Source: Oceanobacillus_B kapialis (lineage in GTDB: Bacteria > Bacillota > Bacilli > Bacillales > Amphibacillaceae). Taken from it: a stretch of DNA of 64,000 nucleotides. The DNA is taken from NCBI RefSeq assembly GCF_042685265.1, contig NZ_JBHUMX010000041.1; one strand, 5' to 3'. The translations under genes were made by a program, and so were the position numbers. Positions 1 to 7,376 of the stretch are shown here, piece after piece; position 1 is the stretch's first letter, and every line of letters starts with the position of its first letter. The notes below the pieces were generated by a model. The model saw nothing but the letters and a program-made list of their open reading frames with translations. It did no database searches and was not told the DNA's origin.

Positions 1-203
1 CTGTTATGTTTGAGGCAGTAGCAAATGGTGATGGAGACGCGACATTGGCAGCTTGGATGCCACAAACTCATGCGGACTTTTATGAAGACCATAAGGATAA
101 CTTTGTTGATCTAGGGGCGAATTTAGAAGGAGCTAAAATTGGTCTTGTAGTTCCTGAATATATGGAAGACGTTAATTCTATTGAGGACATTCAAGCAAAA
201 TAA
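1..203 (+). CDS. opuAC: Glycine betaine ABC transporter substrate-binding protein, C-terminal end (partial)
   Basis: The gene enters from outside the window; only its last 67 or so codons are visible, ending at TAA 201-203. The end of the protein, with AAWMPQTH followed by GLVVPEYMEDVNSIEDI, closely resembles the C-terminus of B. subtilis OpuAC, the extracellular lipoprotein that captures glycine betaine for the OpuA osmoprotectant importer. The ATG at position 6 is an internal methionine, not a start. The rest of the opuA operon would lie to the left. A terminator follows directly. The family call is good; the exact substrate among betaines is inferred from similarity. Confidence 0.85.
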   Translation, partial: VMFEAVANGDGDATLAAWMPQTHADFYEDHKDNFVDLGANLEGAKIGLVVPEYMEDVNSIEDIQAK

Positions 204-212
204 TCACACTTA

Positions 213-246
213 AAAGCAGTTCATATTAGGTGAACTGCTTTTTTTA
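213..246 (+). terminator. Terminator after opuAC
   Basis: The ten-base arms AAGCAGTTCA (213-222) and TGAACTGCTT (231-240) pair perfectly and are followed by a run of T. This is a classic intrinsic terminator 10 bases after the opuAC stop. Confidence 0.9.
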
Positions 247-308
247 GTTTATGATCTCTCCCAGAGCTTAACTCGGTTACTTTATTTGTGAAGATATAAA
301 GCTAGCAG

Positions 309-353
309 AAAAAATGCGCCTCAATTGTTTAGGTTTCTAACAATTGAGGCGCA
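309..353 (-). terminator. Terminator after yhaH
   Basis: On the minus strand a 15-base arm TGCGCCTCAATTGTT pairs with AACAATTGAGGCGCA and is followed by six T. It lies about 30 bases past the yhaH stop. Confidence 0.9.
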
Positions 354-383
354 GTACATGCTAGGTTGGCTATTTAACGCATA

Positions 384-752
384 CTAATTTTTTGTTTTCA
401 CCTTTGCCTCAAGATCTTTTAGGCTTAACTCAATTTGCTCCAGATATTGGTGAATATTTTCCTGATGCGGTTCCACGGTATCTTTCCATTCCTCGACGGA
501 TTTTTTCATTTCTTGGGTTAGTTCCTTGACTAATGCAGCACCTTCTTTTGAAGTTTCTTTCAACTGCTTTTTAAGTTTTAATCCATCCTGCTTTAGATTG
601 GCAATCATGTCCTTCAATTCTGTACCTTGATTCTTTACACGGCTACGCACAGCGCTACCAGAAGAAGGGGTGGTAAGTAACGTAGCTGTTGCACTTATAG
701 CACCGCCAACTACTAACCCTAATACTAATGATTTTACATTTGCCACTTTCAT
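384..752 (-). CDS. yhaH: YtxH-domain protein, YhaH-like
   Basis: This 122-residue protein starts with one membrane segment (about residues 8-27, rich in G, A, V and L) and continues as a long charged K/E helix likely to form a coiled coil. That is the layout of the YtxH family, small membrane-tethered general-stress proteins of unknown biochemical role. Its place next to trpP, hit and ecsAB matches B. subtilis yhaH. The start has an AAAGGAGTG ribosome site. Function beyond the family is unknown. Confidence 0.8.
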   Translation of the reverse strand: MKVANVKSLVLGLVVGGAISATATLLTTPSSGSAVRSRVKNQGTELKDMIANLKQDGLKLKKQLKETSKEGAALVKELTQEMKKSVEEWKDTVEPHQENIHQYLEQIELSLKDLEAKVKTKN

Positions 753-866
753 GCACTCCTTTCCCTACATTTAGGTTTTTCCTCTTTTTCCTCTCTTATC
801 AAACATTTTACTATATGTATTTCAAAAAAATCCCCTGACAAACTAAGCTGCCAGAGGATTTTCTTC

Positions 867-1388
867 TTACGCGGTTGTTATAGGCTGTGACCTCTTCAAA
901 ATTCCCTCAACAACTGGATAAATAACAATCATAATGACTGTATTTACAGCGGCAGCAGGGAGTACTACAGTTAGTAATCCTGCGATAAATCCGCCTTCCA
1001 TTGCGCCAAGGAAGAAAAGCACAACGCTAAGGAAGATTGCACCACTAATGATTGTTCCAACAGCAGTTAAAACAGGGGCGCTTATTTTGTTTTGAACCTT
1101 ATCCTTTATAAGTAGATATAAAGCCAAAAACACAAGTGCTGTAATTGGTTTATCAATTAAATTGGCGATTTGTCCACCTGGCGCTTGAGTAGTTAATGCG
1201 GAAATGGCGCCTGTTGCAATTGCAAGTAACACAACATATTTTGGCTGGGGGAATAAAATAATACCAAGAAACATCATCGATAACAGCATATCTGGTTTAA
1301 CTCCAAAAAAAACTCCTGGTATAACCGTATGCAATACCGTTCCGATTCCCACCAATAGTGACAAAATAACTAAAACCTTCGTATTCAT
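867..1388 (-). CDS. trpP: Tryptophan transporter TrpP
   Basis: TrpP is a 173-residue integral membrane protein of Bacillales that takes up tryptophan. The sequence shows about five hydrophobic segments with the family's GVKPDMLLSM stretch near residue 29 and GGQIANLIDKP near residue 91. The gene sits between hit and yhaH as in B. subtilis. Its leader carries a purine-rich GAG/UAG repeat that overlaps the ribosome site (see the regulatory entry), which suggests translational repression by TRAP when tryptophan is plentiful. The start is the ATG at 1388, just after AGGAGAGG. Confidence 0.88.
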   Translation of the reverse strand: MNTKVLVILSLLVGIGTVLHTVIPGVFFGVKPDMLLSMMFLGIILFPQPKYVVLLAIATGAISALTTQAPGGQIANLIDKPITALVFLALYLLIKDKVQNKISAPVLTAVGTIISGAIFLSVVLFFLGAMEGGFIAGLLTVVLPAAAVNTVIMIVIYPVVEGILKRSQPITTA

Positions 1389-1394
1389 TTTTAC

Positions 1395-1421
1395 CTCTCC
1401 TCTTCTCTGCTTTCTCTGCTA
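1395..1421 (-). promoter_or_regulatory. Putative TRAP-binding triplet repeat over the trpP ribosome site
   Basis: Read on the minus strand the leader holds UAG, GAG, AAG, GAG, GAG and GAG triplets. They start at 1421, 1416, 1412, 1407, 1402 and 1397, with two bases between most of them, and the last two fall inside the Shine-Dalgarno sequence. TRAP (MtrB) binds arrays of NAG triplets with 2-3 base spacing, and trpP is a known TRAP target in B. subtilis. A CAG-NN-GAG pair further upstream may extend the array. The presence of mtrB in this genome is not visible here. Confidence 0.55.
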
Positions 1422-1438
1422 CATGAAATGTTTCATGT
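1421..1438. promoter_or_regulatory. Short inverted repeat in the trpP leader
   Basis: ACATGAAA and TTTCATGT form a perfect 8-base palindrome around a 2-base centre, immediately upstream of the TRAP-like triplets. It could be a leader hairpin or an operator. A TATAAT hexamer on the minus strand at 1492-1487 would start a transcript that includes it. Confidence 0.5.
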
Positions 1439-1525
1439 TTCACTCCTCAACTGTACACTCTTTGTCAGCTGCAGAAATGTAAGTTCATTATACCAAATAC
1501 GTTAAAAAATATAAAGCACTTCTAT

Positions 1526-1643
1526 TTATCACGTTTTACTGGCAGTAAGATCCCGGTGACCAACCGCCATTTAAGGTTCGATTTGTTTAACTATCATTTG
1601 GTGGGGGAGGAAGGGCCCCCATCAAACGAAGTACCTCTTTATT
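1526..1643 (+). repeat. Dispersed intergenic repeat, copy A (shortened)
   Basis: This copy keeps the ACTGGCAGTAAG segment, then a shortened middle, then the conserved tail with TAACTATCATTTGGTGGGGG and CCCCCATCAAACGAAG. The tail can fold as CATTTGGTGGGGG against CCCCCATCAAACG. It fills the space between trpP and hit. Other copies are at 4621-4722, 21143-21303, 37054-37206 and 48268-48426. Confidence 0.75.
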
Positions 1644-1662
1644 ACGGTGTGCAACATGCACC

Positions 1663-2088
1663 CTACATAGCATGGCTAATCTCGTTCGCTATGTTTGCTA
1701 AGTCATCAGAGGTATATTCCTCAGAGTGAACAGTCCAATTAGACTTATATCCATCTCCCTCTCCATATCGAGGTATAATATGGATGTGTAAATGAAAAAC
1801 AGACTGATCCGCTGGCTTTTCATTGTTGTTTAACAGGTTCATCCCAATTGGGTTATAAGTCTTCTTAATGGCATTAGCAATTCGTGGAACCCTTTCAAAT
1901 AATTCACGCGCTATTTCTGGAGGTGTTTCATAAATATTTTTCGTGTGTTGTTTTGGTATGACGAGCGTGTGACCTTTGGTGACCTGGCTAATGTCTAAAA
2001 AAGCATAAACATGCTCATCTTCGTATACTTTAGCGGAAGGAATATCACCATTTACAATTTTACAAAAAATACAATCGTCGTGCGCCAT
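1663..2088 (-). CDS. hit: HIT-family nucleotide hydrolase
   Basis: This 141-residue protein carries the histidine triad HLHIH at residues 99-103, the catalytic motif of HIT nucleotide hydrolases/transferases, and a CxxC zinc pair at residues 6-9. HIT enzymes hydrolyse phosphoramidate or phosphoester bonds of nucleotides; the physiological substrate in Bacillus is not settled. Length and context (divergent from ecsA, next to trpP and yhaH) match B. subtilis hit. The ATG at 2088 follows a GGGGTGAA ribosome site. Confidence 0.9.
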   Translation of the reverse strand: MAHDDCIFCKIVNGDIPSAKVYEDEHVYAFLDISQVTKGHTLVIPKQHTKNIYETPPEIARELFERVPRIANAIKKTYNPIGMNLLNNNEKPADQSVFHLHIHIIPRYGEGDGYKSNWTVHSEEYTSDDLANIANEISHAM

Positions 2089-2621
2089 TACTATTTCACC
2101 CCTTCATATTATTACTTTTTATTGTATAGAGGAAACAGTCTTAATGCAAAGAAACAGGCACCACTCATAAAGAGCGATGCCTGCGCTAAGAAGGACGAAG
2201 GTGTGTAACGAAAATGTGGGGACTTTGTAAACGTTTAGTTAATGCATGTGCATGAACTTTCGCTACGTAAACCTTTTTGTCAATATCTCAGAACACTTCT
2301 GGGATAAGCTGGCAAAAGGGTTCATTACATTTGGTTACCTTTCGCAAACACCTCATTTATGTCACAAAGATTATTTTTAGCGATCACGGATACCTCACAG
2401 TACCCTATACGAAATGCTTTCCGCTATTCGATCACCAACACCTCATTTGTGGTTTTAGAAATGAATTGATTGGAAACCTCCGTCCTTCAATAAATAGTGT
2501 GCGACTAAAAAAATATATTATGCAAGCATACGCGTTTTTTGTCAAAAATCAAGGTATAGTTTACTTTGGCATTCAATCCCCGTAATGATAAAATGTAGAG
2601 AGATGAAGAGGAGGAACCAGT
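2089..2621. other. Gene-free divergent region between hit and ecsA
   Basis: I see no convincing gene in these 533 bases. The only long open frame (2277-2585) has no ribosome site and an unlikely composition. The region holds a CAGGCA/TGCCTG hairpin near 2157-2184 and an imperfect direct repeat of CACCTCATTT (near 2350 and 2440). The ecsA promoter is at the right edge. It may include a decayed gene or a small RNA, but nothing supports a specific call. Confidence 0.6.
2566..2594 (+). promoter_or_regulatory. Sigma-A promoter for ecsAB
   Basis: TTGGCA (2566-2571) and TAAAAT (2589-2594) are 17 bases apart. A TG one base before the -10 makes it an extended -10 element. It lies 27 bases upstream of the ecsA GTG. 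Confidence 0.75.
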
Positions 2622-3368
2622 GTGGAATCATTACTACATATTGAAAATTTACATGGTGGATATACCCATAAAAATGTTTTGCACGGCATCTCATTTGATG
2701 TTTACCCAAAGGAAATTGTTGGCTTAATCGGATTAAATGGGGCGGGGAAAAGTACAACAATTAAGCACATTATTGGGTTAATGCAAGCCAAAAAAGGTTC
2801 TGTTTCAATCAATGGAAAAACATTTCAGGAAAACCCGGCATCCTACCGAAACCAGCTTGGCTACATCCCTGAAATGCCAATTCTTTATGACGAGCTTACG
2901 TTACAGGAGCATTTAAAATTAACCGCGATGGCTTACGATATCTCTGAAGAACAGTTTGAGAAGCGTTTGCCCCCATTATTAAAAGAATTCAGAATGGAAA
3001 AAAGGCTGAATTGGTTTCCTGTCCACTTCTCAAAAGGGATGCGACAGAAAGTAATGATCATGTGTGCATTTTTAATTGAGCCCCCGTTATATATTGTGGA
3101 CGAGCCCTTTGTTGGGTTAGACCCACTTGGTATTCAGTCTTACCTACAATTAATGGGTGAGATGAAAGAGAATGGTTCAGGAGTTTTGATGTCCACCCAT
3201 ATCCTTGCTACAGCAGAGCGCTATTGCGATCGCTTTGTTATTCTGCATGAAGGAGAAATCCGCGCAATGGGAACATTAGAGGAGCTACGCAACAGCTTTA
3301 ATATGCCGCAAGCCACTTTAGATGACTTGTATATACAGTTAACGAAAGAAGAAGATAGCCATGTTTGA
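2622..3368 (+). CDS. ecsA: ABC transporter ATP-binding protein EcsA
   Basis: EcsA is the 248-residue ATPase of the Ecs ABC complex, which in B. subtilis affects exoprotein secretion, competence and intramembrane proteolysis by RasP. The Walker A motif GLNGAGKST is at residues 37-45. The signature FSKGMRQKV and the Walker B stretch LYIVDEP follow at about residues 137 and 158. Translation starts at GTG 2622 behind a strong GAGGAGG site. The end overlaps ecsB by 8 bases, so the two are translationally coupled. Confidence 0.92.
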   Translation: MESLLHIENLHGGYTHKNVLHGISFDVYPKEIVGLIGLNGAGKSTTIKHIIGLMQAKKGSVSINGKTFQENPASYRNQLGYIPEMPILYDELTLQEHLKLTAMAYDISEEQFEKRLPPLLKEFRMEKRLNWFPVHFSKGMRQKVMIMCAFLIEPPLYIVDEPFVGLDPLGIQSYLQLMGEMKENGSGVLMSTHILATAERYCDRFVILHEGEIRAMGTLEELRNSFNMPQATLDDLYIQLTKEEDSHV

Positions 3369-4572
3369 TTCCCATGAATTTTATAAGAAACGGCTTTCTG
3401 AACATATCAAGGAGACAAGCCGTTATTTAAAGTATATTTTCAATGGGCATATCGCGATTGCTATGTTATTTTTTATTTCAGCGTTAGCGTATTATTACCA
3501 ACAGTGGTTAACAGAGCTGCCTGATGATTTTCCAACAGCAATCATTATGGGCGCTTTTCTCGGACTGCTAGTGAGCTATAGCCCTGTCCGTACATTACTT
3601 AAAGAGCCTGACCTTGTATTCTTAATCGCTGCTGAAACAAAAATGCATGCGTATTTTCGAAATTCTATCATATATAGCTTTGTAATTCAGTTGTACTTGG
3701 TGCTGTTAGTAGCAGCGGCTTTTGGTCCACTTTATTTTGCTTCATTTCCAGGCAGAAGTGGGCAGATGTACCTTTTAAGTATTGCTATTGTTTTAGTGTT
3801 TAAGGTAGGTAATTTAATTGCGAATTGGTGGATGTTAAAGGTCCGCGAGCCTGGGACGAGACGACTTGATTTAGTTGTAAGAACTGTTTTAAACATGGTT
3901 GTCTTTTATTTTATCATTAGTGGCAATATGCTGATGGCAGGAATAACCTCGGTTATTTTCGCGCTATTATTTCTTTATGATTTAAGTGTTTCCAGAAAAC
4001 AGGCAGGTATTGTATGGGACCTTCTTGTGGAAAAAGACCAAAATCGCATGCAAACCTTTTACCGTATTGCGAATATGTTTGCCGATGTACCACATTTAAA
4101 AAATCGTGTGAAAAAGCGTCAATGGCTGGTTTCACTGGTAAGTAATTTTTCCGTTGATAAAAAAAATACATTTGATTTTTTATATCGAATTACGTTCATC
4201 CGCAGTGGAGATTACCTTGGAATGTATGTGCGTTTAATAGCGATTGGTGGATTAGCCATTTATTTTATTCCAAATTTATGGATGAAGGTTCTTTTTACAA
4301 TCCTATTTCTTTATTTAAGTTGTTTCCAAATGATGACGATCTACCATCATCACCGTACTAATATATGGCTTGATATTTATCCTGTGGATGAAAAACCAAA
4401 ACAACAGGCCGTTCTGAAATTACTATATCAGCTTTCCATTTTACAGGCAGCGATTTTTTCCCTGATCTTTCTATTCATGCAATCCTACGCGGGGTTCGGC
4501 ATCTCCTTGCTTGGTGGAATACTGTTTGCTATTTTGTTTATTCAAGGTTATGTGAAGCGTAAGCTCGTTTAA
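3361..4572 (+). CDS. ecsB: ABC transporter permease EcsB
   Basis: This 403-residue multispanning protein is the membrane partner of EcsA. Hydrophobic segments cluster at about residues 30-48, 61-75, 100-150, 176-205 and in the C-terminal third. Its start overlaps the end of ecsA, and size and order match B. subtilis ecsB. The ecsC gene that normally follows in B. subtilis is missing here; a terminator closes the operon at once. Confidence 0.9.
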   Translation: MFDSHEFYKKRLSEHIKETSRYLKYIFNGHIAIAMLFFISALAYYYQQWLTELPDDFPTAIIMGAFLGLLVSYSPVRTLLKEPDLVFLIAAETKMHAYFRNSIIYSFVIQLYLVLLVAAAFGPLYFASFPGRSGQMYLLSIAIVLVFKVGNLIANWWMLKVREPGTRRLDLVVRTVLNMVVFYFIISGNMLMAGITSVIFALLFLYDLSVSRKQAGIVWDLLVEKDQNRMQTFYRIANMFADVPHLKNRVKKRQWLVSLVSNFSVDKKNTFDFLYRITFIRSGDYLGMYVRLIAIGGLAIYFIPNLWMKVLFTILFLYLSCFQMMTIYHHHRTNIWLDIYPVDEKPKQQAVLKLLYQLSILQAAIFSLIFLFMQSYAGFGISLLGGILFAILFIQGYVKRKLV

Positions 4573-4577
4573 TTACC

Positions 4578-4617
4578 AAAAAGCCTGCTAACAGTTTATG
4601 CTGTCAGCAGGCTTTTT
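4578..4617 (+). terminator. Terminator after ecsB
   Basis: A 17-base stem (AAAAAGCCTGCTAACAG with CTGTCAGCAGGCTTTTT, one G-T pair) follows the ecsB stop directly. It is nearly symmetrical and could also stop minus-strand transcription. Confidence 0.9.
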
Positions 4618-4620
4618 CCA

Positions 4621-4722
4621 CCTTAACCGGCTTTAAGACCCCGGAGGGCCACTGTCAGTAAAGGGTGTATTTTGGTGGCGGATAAAGTGATCCTTCACCA
4701 AATGAAGTTTCACTTTATCTTA
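4621..4722 (+). repeat. Dispersed intergenic repeat, copy B (diverged)
   Basis: The copy keeps CCTTAACCGGCTTTAAGAC at the left, CACTGTCAGTAAAGG in the middle and CCAAATGAAGTTTCACTTTA at the right. The right half can form a GATAAAGTGA/TCACTTTATC hairpin. It reaches into the stop codon of the broken amidohydrolase gene (TTA at 4720-4722). Confidence 0.7.
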
Positions 4723-5892
4723 AGAGCGCTCTTGATAAGCCATATATGCAGTAATTAAGGTTTTTGCAGCGATGGGTAATGCACGTTCGTCAATATCAAA
4801 TTTAGGGTGATGGTGCGGGTAAGGGTTCCCCTCTAAATTTGCACCAGTGAAGAAATAAGCCCCTGGTTTATGAAGTGTATAATACGCAAAATCTTCGCCG
4901 CCCATTACCGGTACGACTGTTTCACGAGTATGGATTTCACTAATTGCTTCACTTGCTTTCAATACTAAAGCTGCTTCCTCTGCATGGTTGACTAGTGGTG
5001 GATAGCCTTTTGTATAGTCAAAGGTCTAATCTGCATCATTTGAAATACATACCCCTTTTATAATTTTCTCCATTTCCGCAATAAGGTCATCTTGTATAGC
5101 AGGGTTCAAGTAGCGTACAGTTCCCGTCAGAGTGGCTTTATCTGCGATAACATTAAACGCTTTTCCTGCTTCAAAAATACCTACCGTTACAACTGCTGTA
5201 TCCAATGGATCGAGTCTGCGGGATACTATTTGCTGCAACTGTGTAATCAGTTGTGCTGCAATTACAATAGAATCCTTTGTTTCGTGAGGGTATGCACCAT
5301 GCCCGCCTAACCCTTGGATCGTGATAGTGAAACGATCAGCGCCAGCCATGAATACATCCTTTGAGGTTTGCAATACTCCAAGTGGCGTTGTAGCCCATAA
5401 GTGTGTACCGAATACAGCATCGACATGGTCGATAGCGCCTGACTCTACAATTGGTTTCGCTCCCCCAGGTGCATATTCTTCTGCATGTTGATGTAAAAAC
5501 TCTATCGTTCCGGGAAGTTGATCCTGATACTCTTTCATTGCTTTAGCTAAAGTAAGCAAGGAAGCGGTATGCCCATCATGGCCGCATGCGTGCATTACAC
5601 CATCCACCTTTGACTTATAAGGTACGTCTTTTTCGTCCTGAATAGGTAATGCATCAAAATCCGCTCGGAGTGCAATCGTCTTACCAGGTTTCCCTCCCTT
5701 TAACGTAGCGATTACCCCATTGCCTCCTACACCTGTTTTATAGGGAATGCCTAACGCTTCATAATAATCCGCTATGTATTTGGCAGTTTTGGTTTCCTGA
5801 AAGGATAATTCAGGGTGCTGATGTAAATATCTTCTGATCTCCACCATTTCCTCATACAAGTTGTCAATGGATGTATGGATGTCTTGTAACAT
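4720..5892 (-). pseudogene. yhaA: M20-family N-acyl amino acid amidohydrolase, interrupted by a premature TAG
   Basis: One continuous frame of 391 codons is split by a single TAG at 5028-5026 (codon 289); the reading frame is unchanged on both sides. The N-terminal part has the metal-binding HACGHDGH motif (H101, C103, H105), the acidic pair E138-E139 and GTH164LW. The part after the stop holds GGEDFAYY and the HHHP metal histidines at 360-362. Without the second part the dimetal site is incomplete, so the short product should be inactive. Family members such as B. subtilis YhaA and hippurate hydrolases release amino acids from N-acyl forms. It sits by ecsAB as yhaA does in B. subtilis. A sequencing error or readthrough cannot be excluded. 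Confidence 0.85.
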
Positions 5893-5993
5893 TTGAATCC
5901 CCCTTGATGAATTTCTAACTATTATAACATTTCAGAGCAAAAGTAGGGGATGGAAATGTTTGAGCTGAATATATTATAAAAAATGGCATAAAT

Positions 5994-6036
5994 AAAAACC
6001 CCATAGATCTCGGCTAATTGGCGACCTATTGGGGTT
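5994..6036 (-). terminator. Terminator after the ferritin-like gene
   Basis: On the minus strand AACCCCAATAG pairs with CTATGGGGTT (one bulge) and is followed by TTTTTATTTAT. It lies 22 bases past the stop of the ferritin-like gene. Confidence 0.75.
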
Positions 6037-6058
6037 AGAGAAAGGTAACGTTTTTATA

Positions 6059-6496
6059 CTATTGAGATAATCGAGGATCTTCTAAGAGACGTTCTATCTC
6101 TTCTTTATGATGGGTCTCATCGGAAATAAGATCCTCAAGTTTCACGACTAGCTCTGTGAAACCAAGATTTTCTGCTTGTTTTTTCCGTTCTTCATAACGC
6201 TCAATTGTATCTGATTCAGATTGAAGAGCCGCTTTTAGAAGTTCTTTTACCTCAGTTGGCTGGGGAATCTCTGCTGCTTTCGTAGTCGGAGTGCCTCCAA
6301 GGGATTTTATTTTCTCAGATAAATAAAGTGCGTGACCTAGTTCATCATTGATCTCTGACTCGAAAAAGGGCTTCAAAGCAGAACGGTATAGCCCTGAAAC
6401 CACAGAAGCACTATACGTATACTGGATAGCTGCACCATATTCATTAGCTAAATCTACATTTAAACCATCGATTAATTGCTGTAACTCTTTTTCCAT
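6059..6496 (-). CDS. Ferritin-like diiron four-helix protein
   Basis: The 145-residue protein is almost all helical and carries carboxylate/histidine motifs typical of ferritin-like diiron proteins: an early glutamate in NEYGAAIQ (residue 19), E-x-x-H in ELGH (about residues 52-55), then ERYEE and E-x-x-H in ETHH near the C-terminus. Such proteins oxidise or store iron or protect against peroxide. It is not clearly Dps or classical bacterioferritin. It is transcribed alone, divergent from the PAP2 gene. The start at 6496 follows an AAGGCGGGA ribosome site. Confidence 0.75.
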   Translation of the reverse strand: MEKELQQLIDGLNVDLANEYGAAIQYTYSASVVSGLYRSALKPFFESEINDELGHALYLSEKIKSLGGTPTTKAAEIPQPTEVKELLKAALQSESDTIERYEERKKQAENLGFTELVVKLEDLISDETHHKEEIERLLEDPRLSQ

Positions 6497-6547
6497 TTTT
6501 ATCCCGCCTTTAAATATTTTTTATCCATATCTACTTTTCCCTCTTCA

Positions 6548-6574
6548 GTTTTTTTGAAACCATATTTAGGGTAT
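6548..6574 (+). promoter_or_regulatory. Possible sigma-B promoter for the PAP2 gene
   Basis: GTTTTT (6548-6553) and GGGTAT (6569-6574) are 15 bases apart, close to the sigma-B pattern GTTTAA-N12-15-GGGWAW. The predicted start of transcription would leave a leader of about 18 bases before the ATG at 6599. Confidence 0.4.
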
Positions 6575-6598
6575 TATGAAAAGAGGAGGGATAATCGA

Positions 6599-7243
6599 AT
6601 GCGATCTAAAAAAACGTATTTATTACTATTGTTACTTGCTGTAGTAGCAATAATAATTGGTTTATGGATAGCGCGAATCATAGCAGGTACCTTGCCTTAT
6701 TTAGATCAATGGACAAGGGATCCCGTGGAAGGACTTGCGGTGGATTCCGTTTTATATACTCTTTTTCGATGGATTACAGAATTAGGGTCATCCCATTTTC
6801 TCATCCCATTTGTCGTCATTATGTCCGCTATTCTTTATTGGGTATACCGACGCATTCTACCTGTAGTCATCTTCGCTGGTGGTACGTATGGTAGTCACTT
6901 AATCAATGTTTTTATTAAGCATATAGTGGAGCGTGAACGACCAAGCATACTTGTTGCAGCGAATGCGGAAGGATATAGTTTTCCATCTGGACATGCAATG
7001 ATTTCAATGGCATGCTATGGCTTGCTGGCATACTTCATTGTTCAAATCGTAAATAATAAGACAACCAAAAGACTAATTCAAACGGGTCTTGCTTTTTTAG
7101 TTCTATTAATAGGGGCAAGCAGGTATGTCATTAACGTGCATTATCTAACCGATGTCGTAGCTGGTTTTATATTAGGTTATCTATGGGTGCTTCTTATGAT
7201 ATTCCTCTATGAACGAATCAGGTCAACGACAAATCGGGTGTGA
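6599..7243 (+). CDS. PAP2-family membrane phosphatase
   Basis: This 214-residue membrane protein shows the three PAP2 phosphatase motifs: KHIVERERPS, PSGHA and SRYVINVHYLTDV. The second and third histidines are the catalytic pair. Five to six hydrophobic segments surround them. Such enzymes remove phosphate from lipid phosphates or from undecaprenyl pyrophosphate in the envelope. I place the start at the ATG at 6599 behind AAGAGGAGGG; an in-frame ATG at 6554 lacks a ribosome site. Lipid substrate cannot be told from sequence alone. Confidence 0.85.
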   Translation: MRSKKTYLLLLLLAVVAIIIGLWIARIIAGTLPYLDQWTRDPVEGLAVDSVLYTLFRWITELGSSHFLIPFVVIMSAILYWVYRRILPVVIFAGGTYGSHLINVFIKHIVERERPSILVAANAEGYSFPSGHAMISMACYGLLAYFIVQIVNNKTTKRLIQTGLAFLVLLIGASRYVINVHYLTDVVAGFILGYLWVLLMIFLYERIRSTTNRV

Positions 7244-7376
7244 TCTAGATAAGGACATGGTCTTGTTGCTTAAAATCTCAGTCTTCAGGCGGAGATAAAA
7301 GCAATCTGCAGACCGTACCTCTCTTTTCATTGATAGCTTATGATGAGTAGGAGATCAATTGAGGGAGGTATTTTTA

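Noticed and set aside
2342..2455. Direct repeat of CACCTCATTT as a mobile element end or regulatory array
   Set aside because: Only about ten bases match, with no further copies or inverted ends.
2277..2585. Open frame of 102 codons between hit and ecsA
   Set aside because: It has no ribosome site, an unlikely amino acid composition and runs into the ecsA promoter region.
6554..6598. Upstream in-frame start for the PAP2 gene
   Set aside because: The ribosome site GAGGAGGG lies after it and fits the ATG at 6599.
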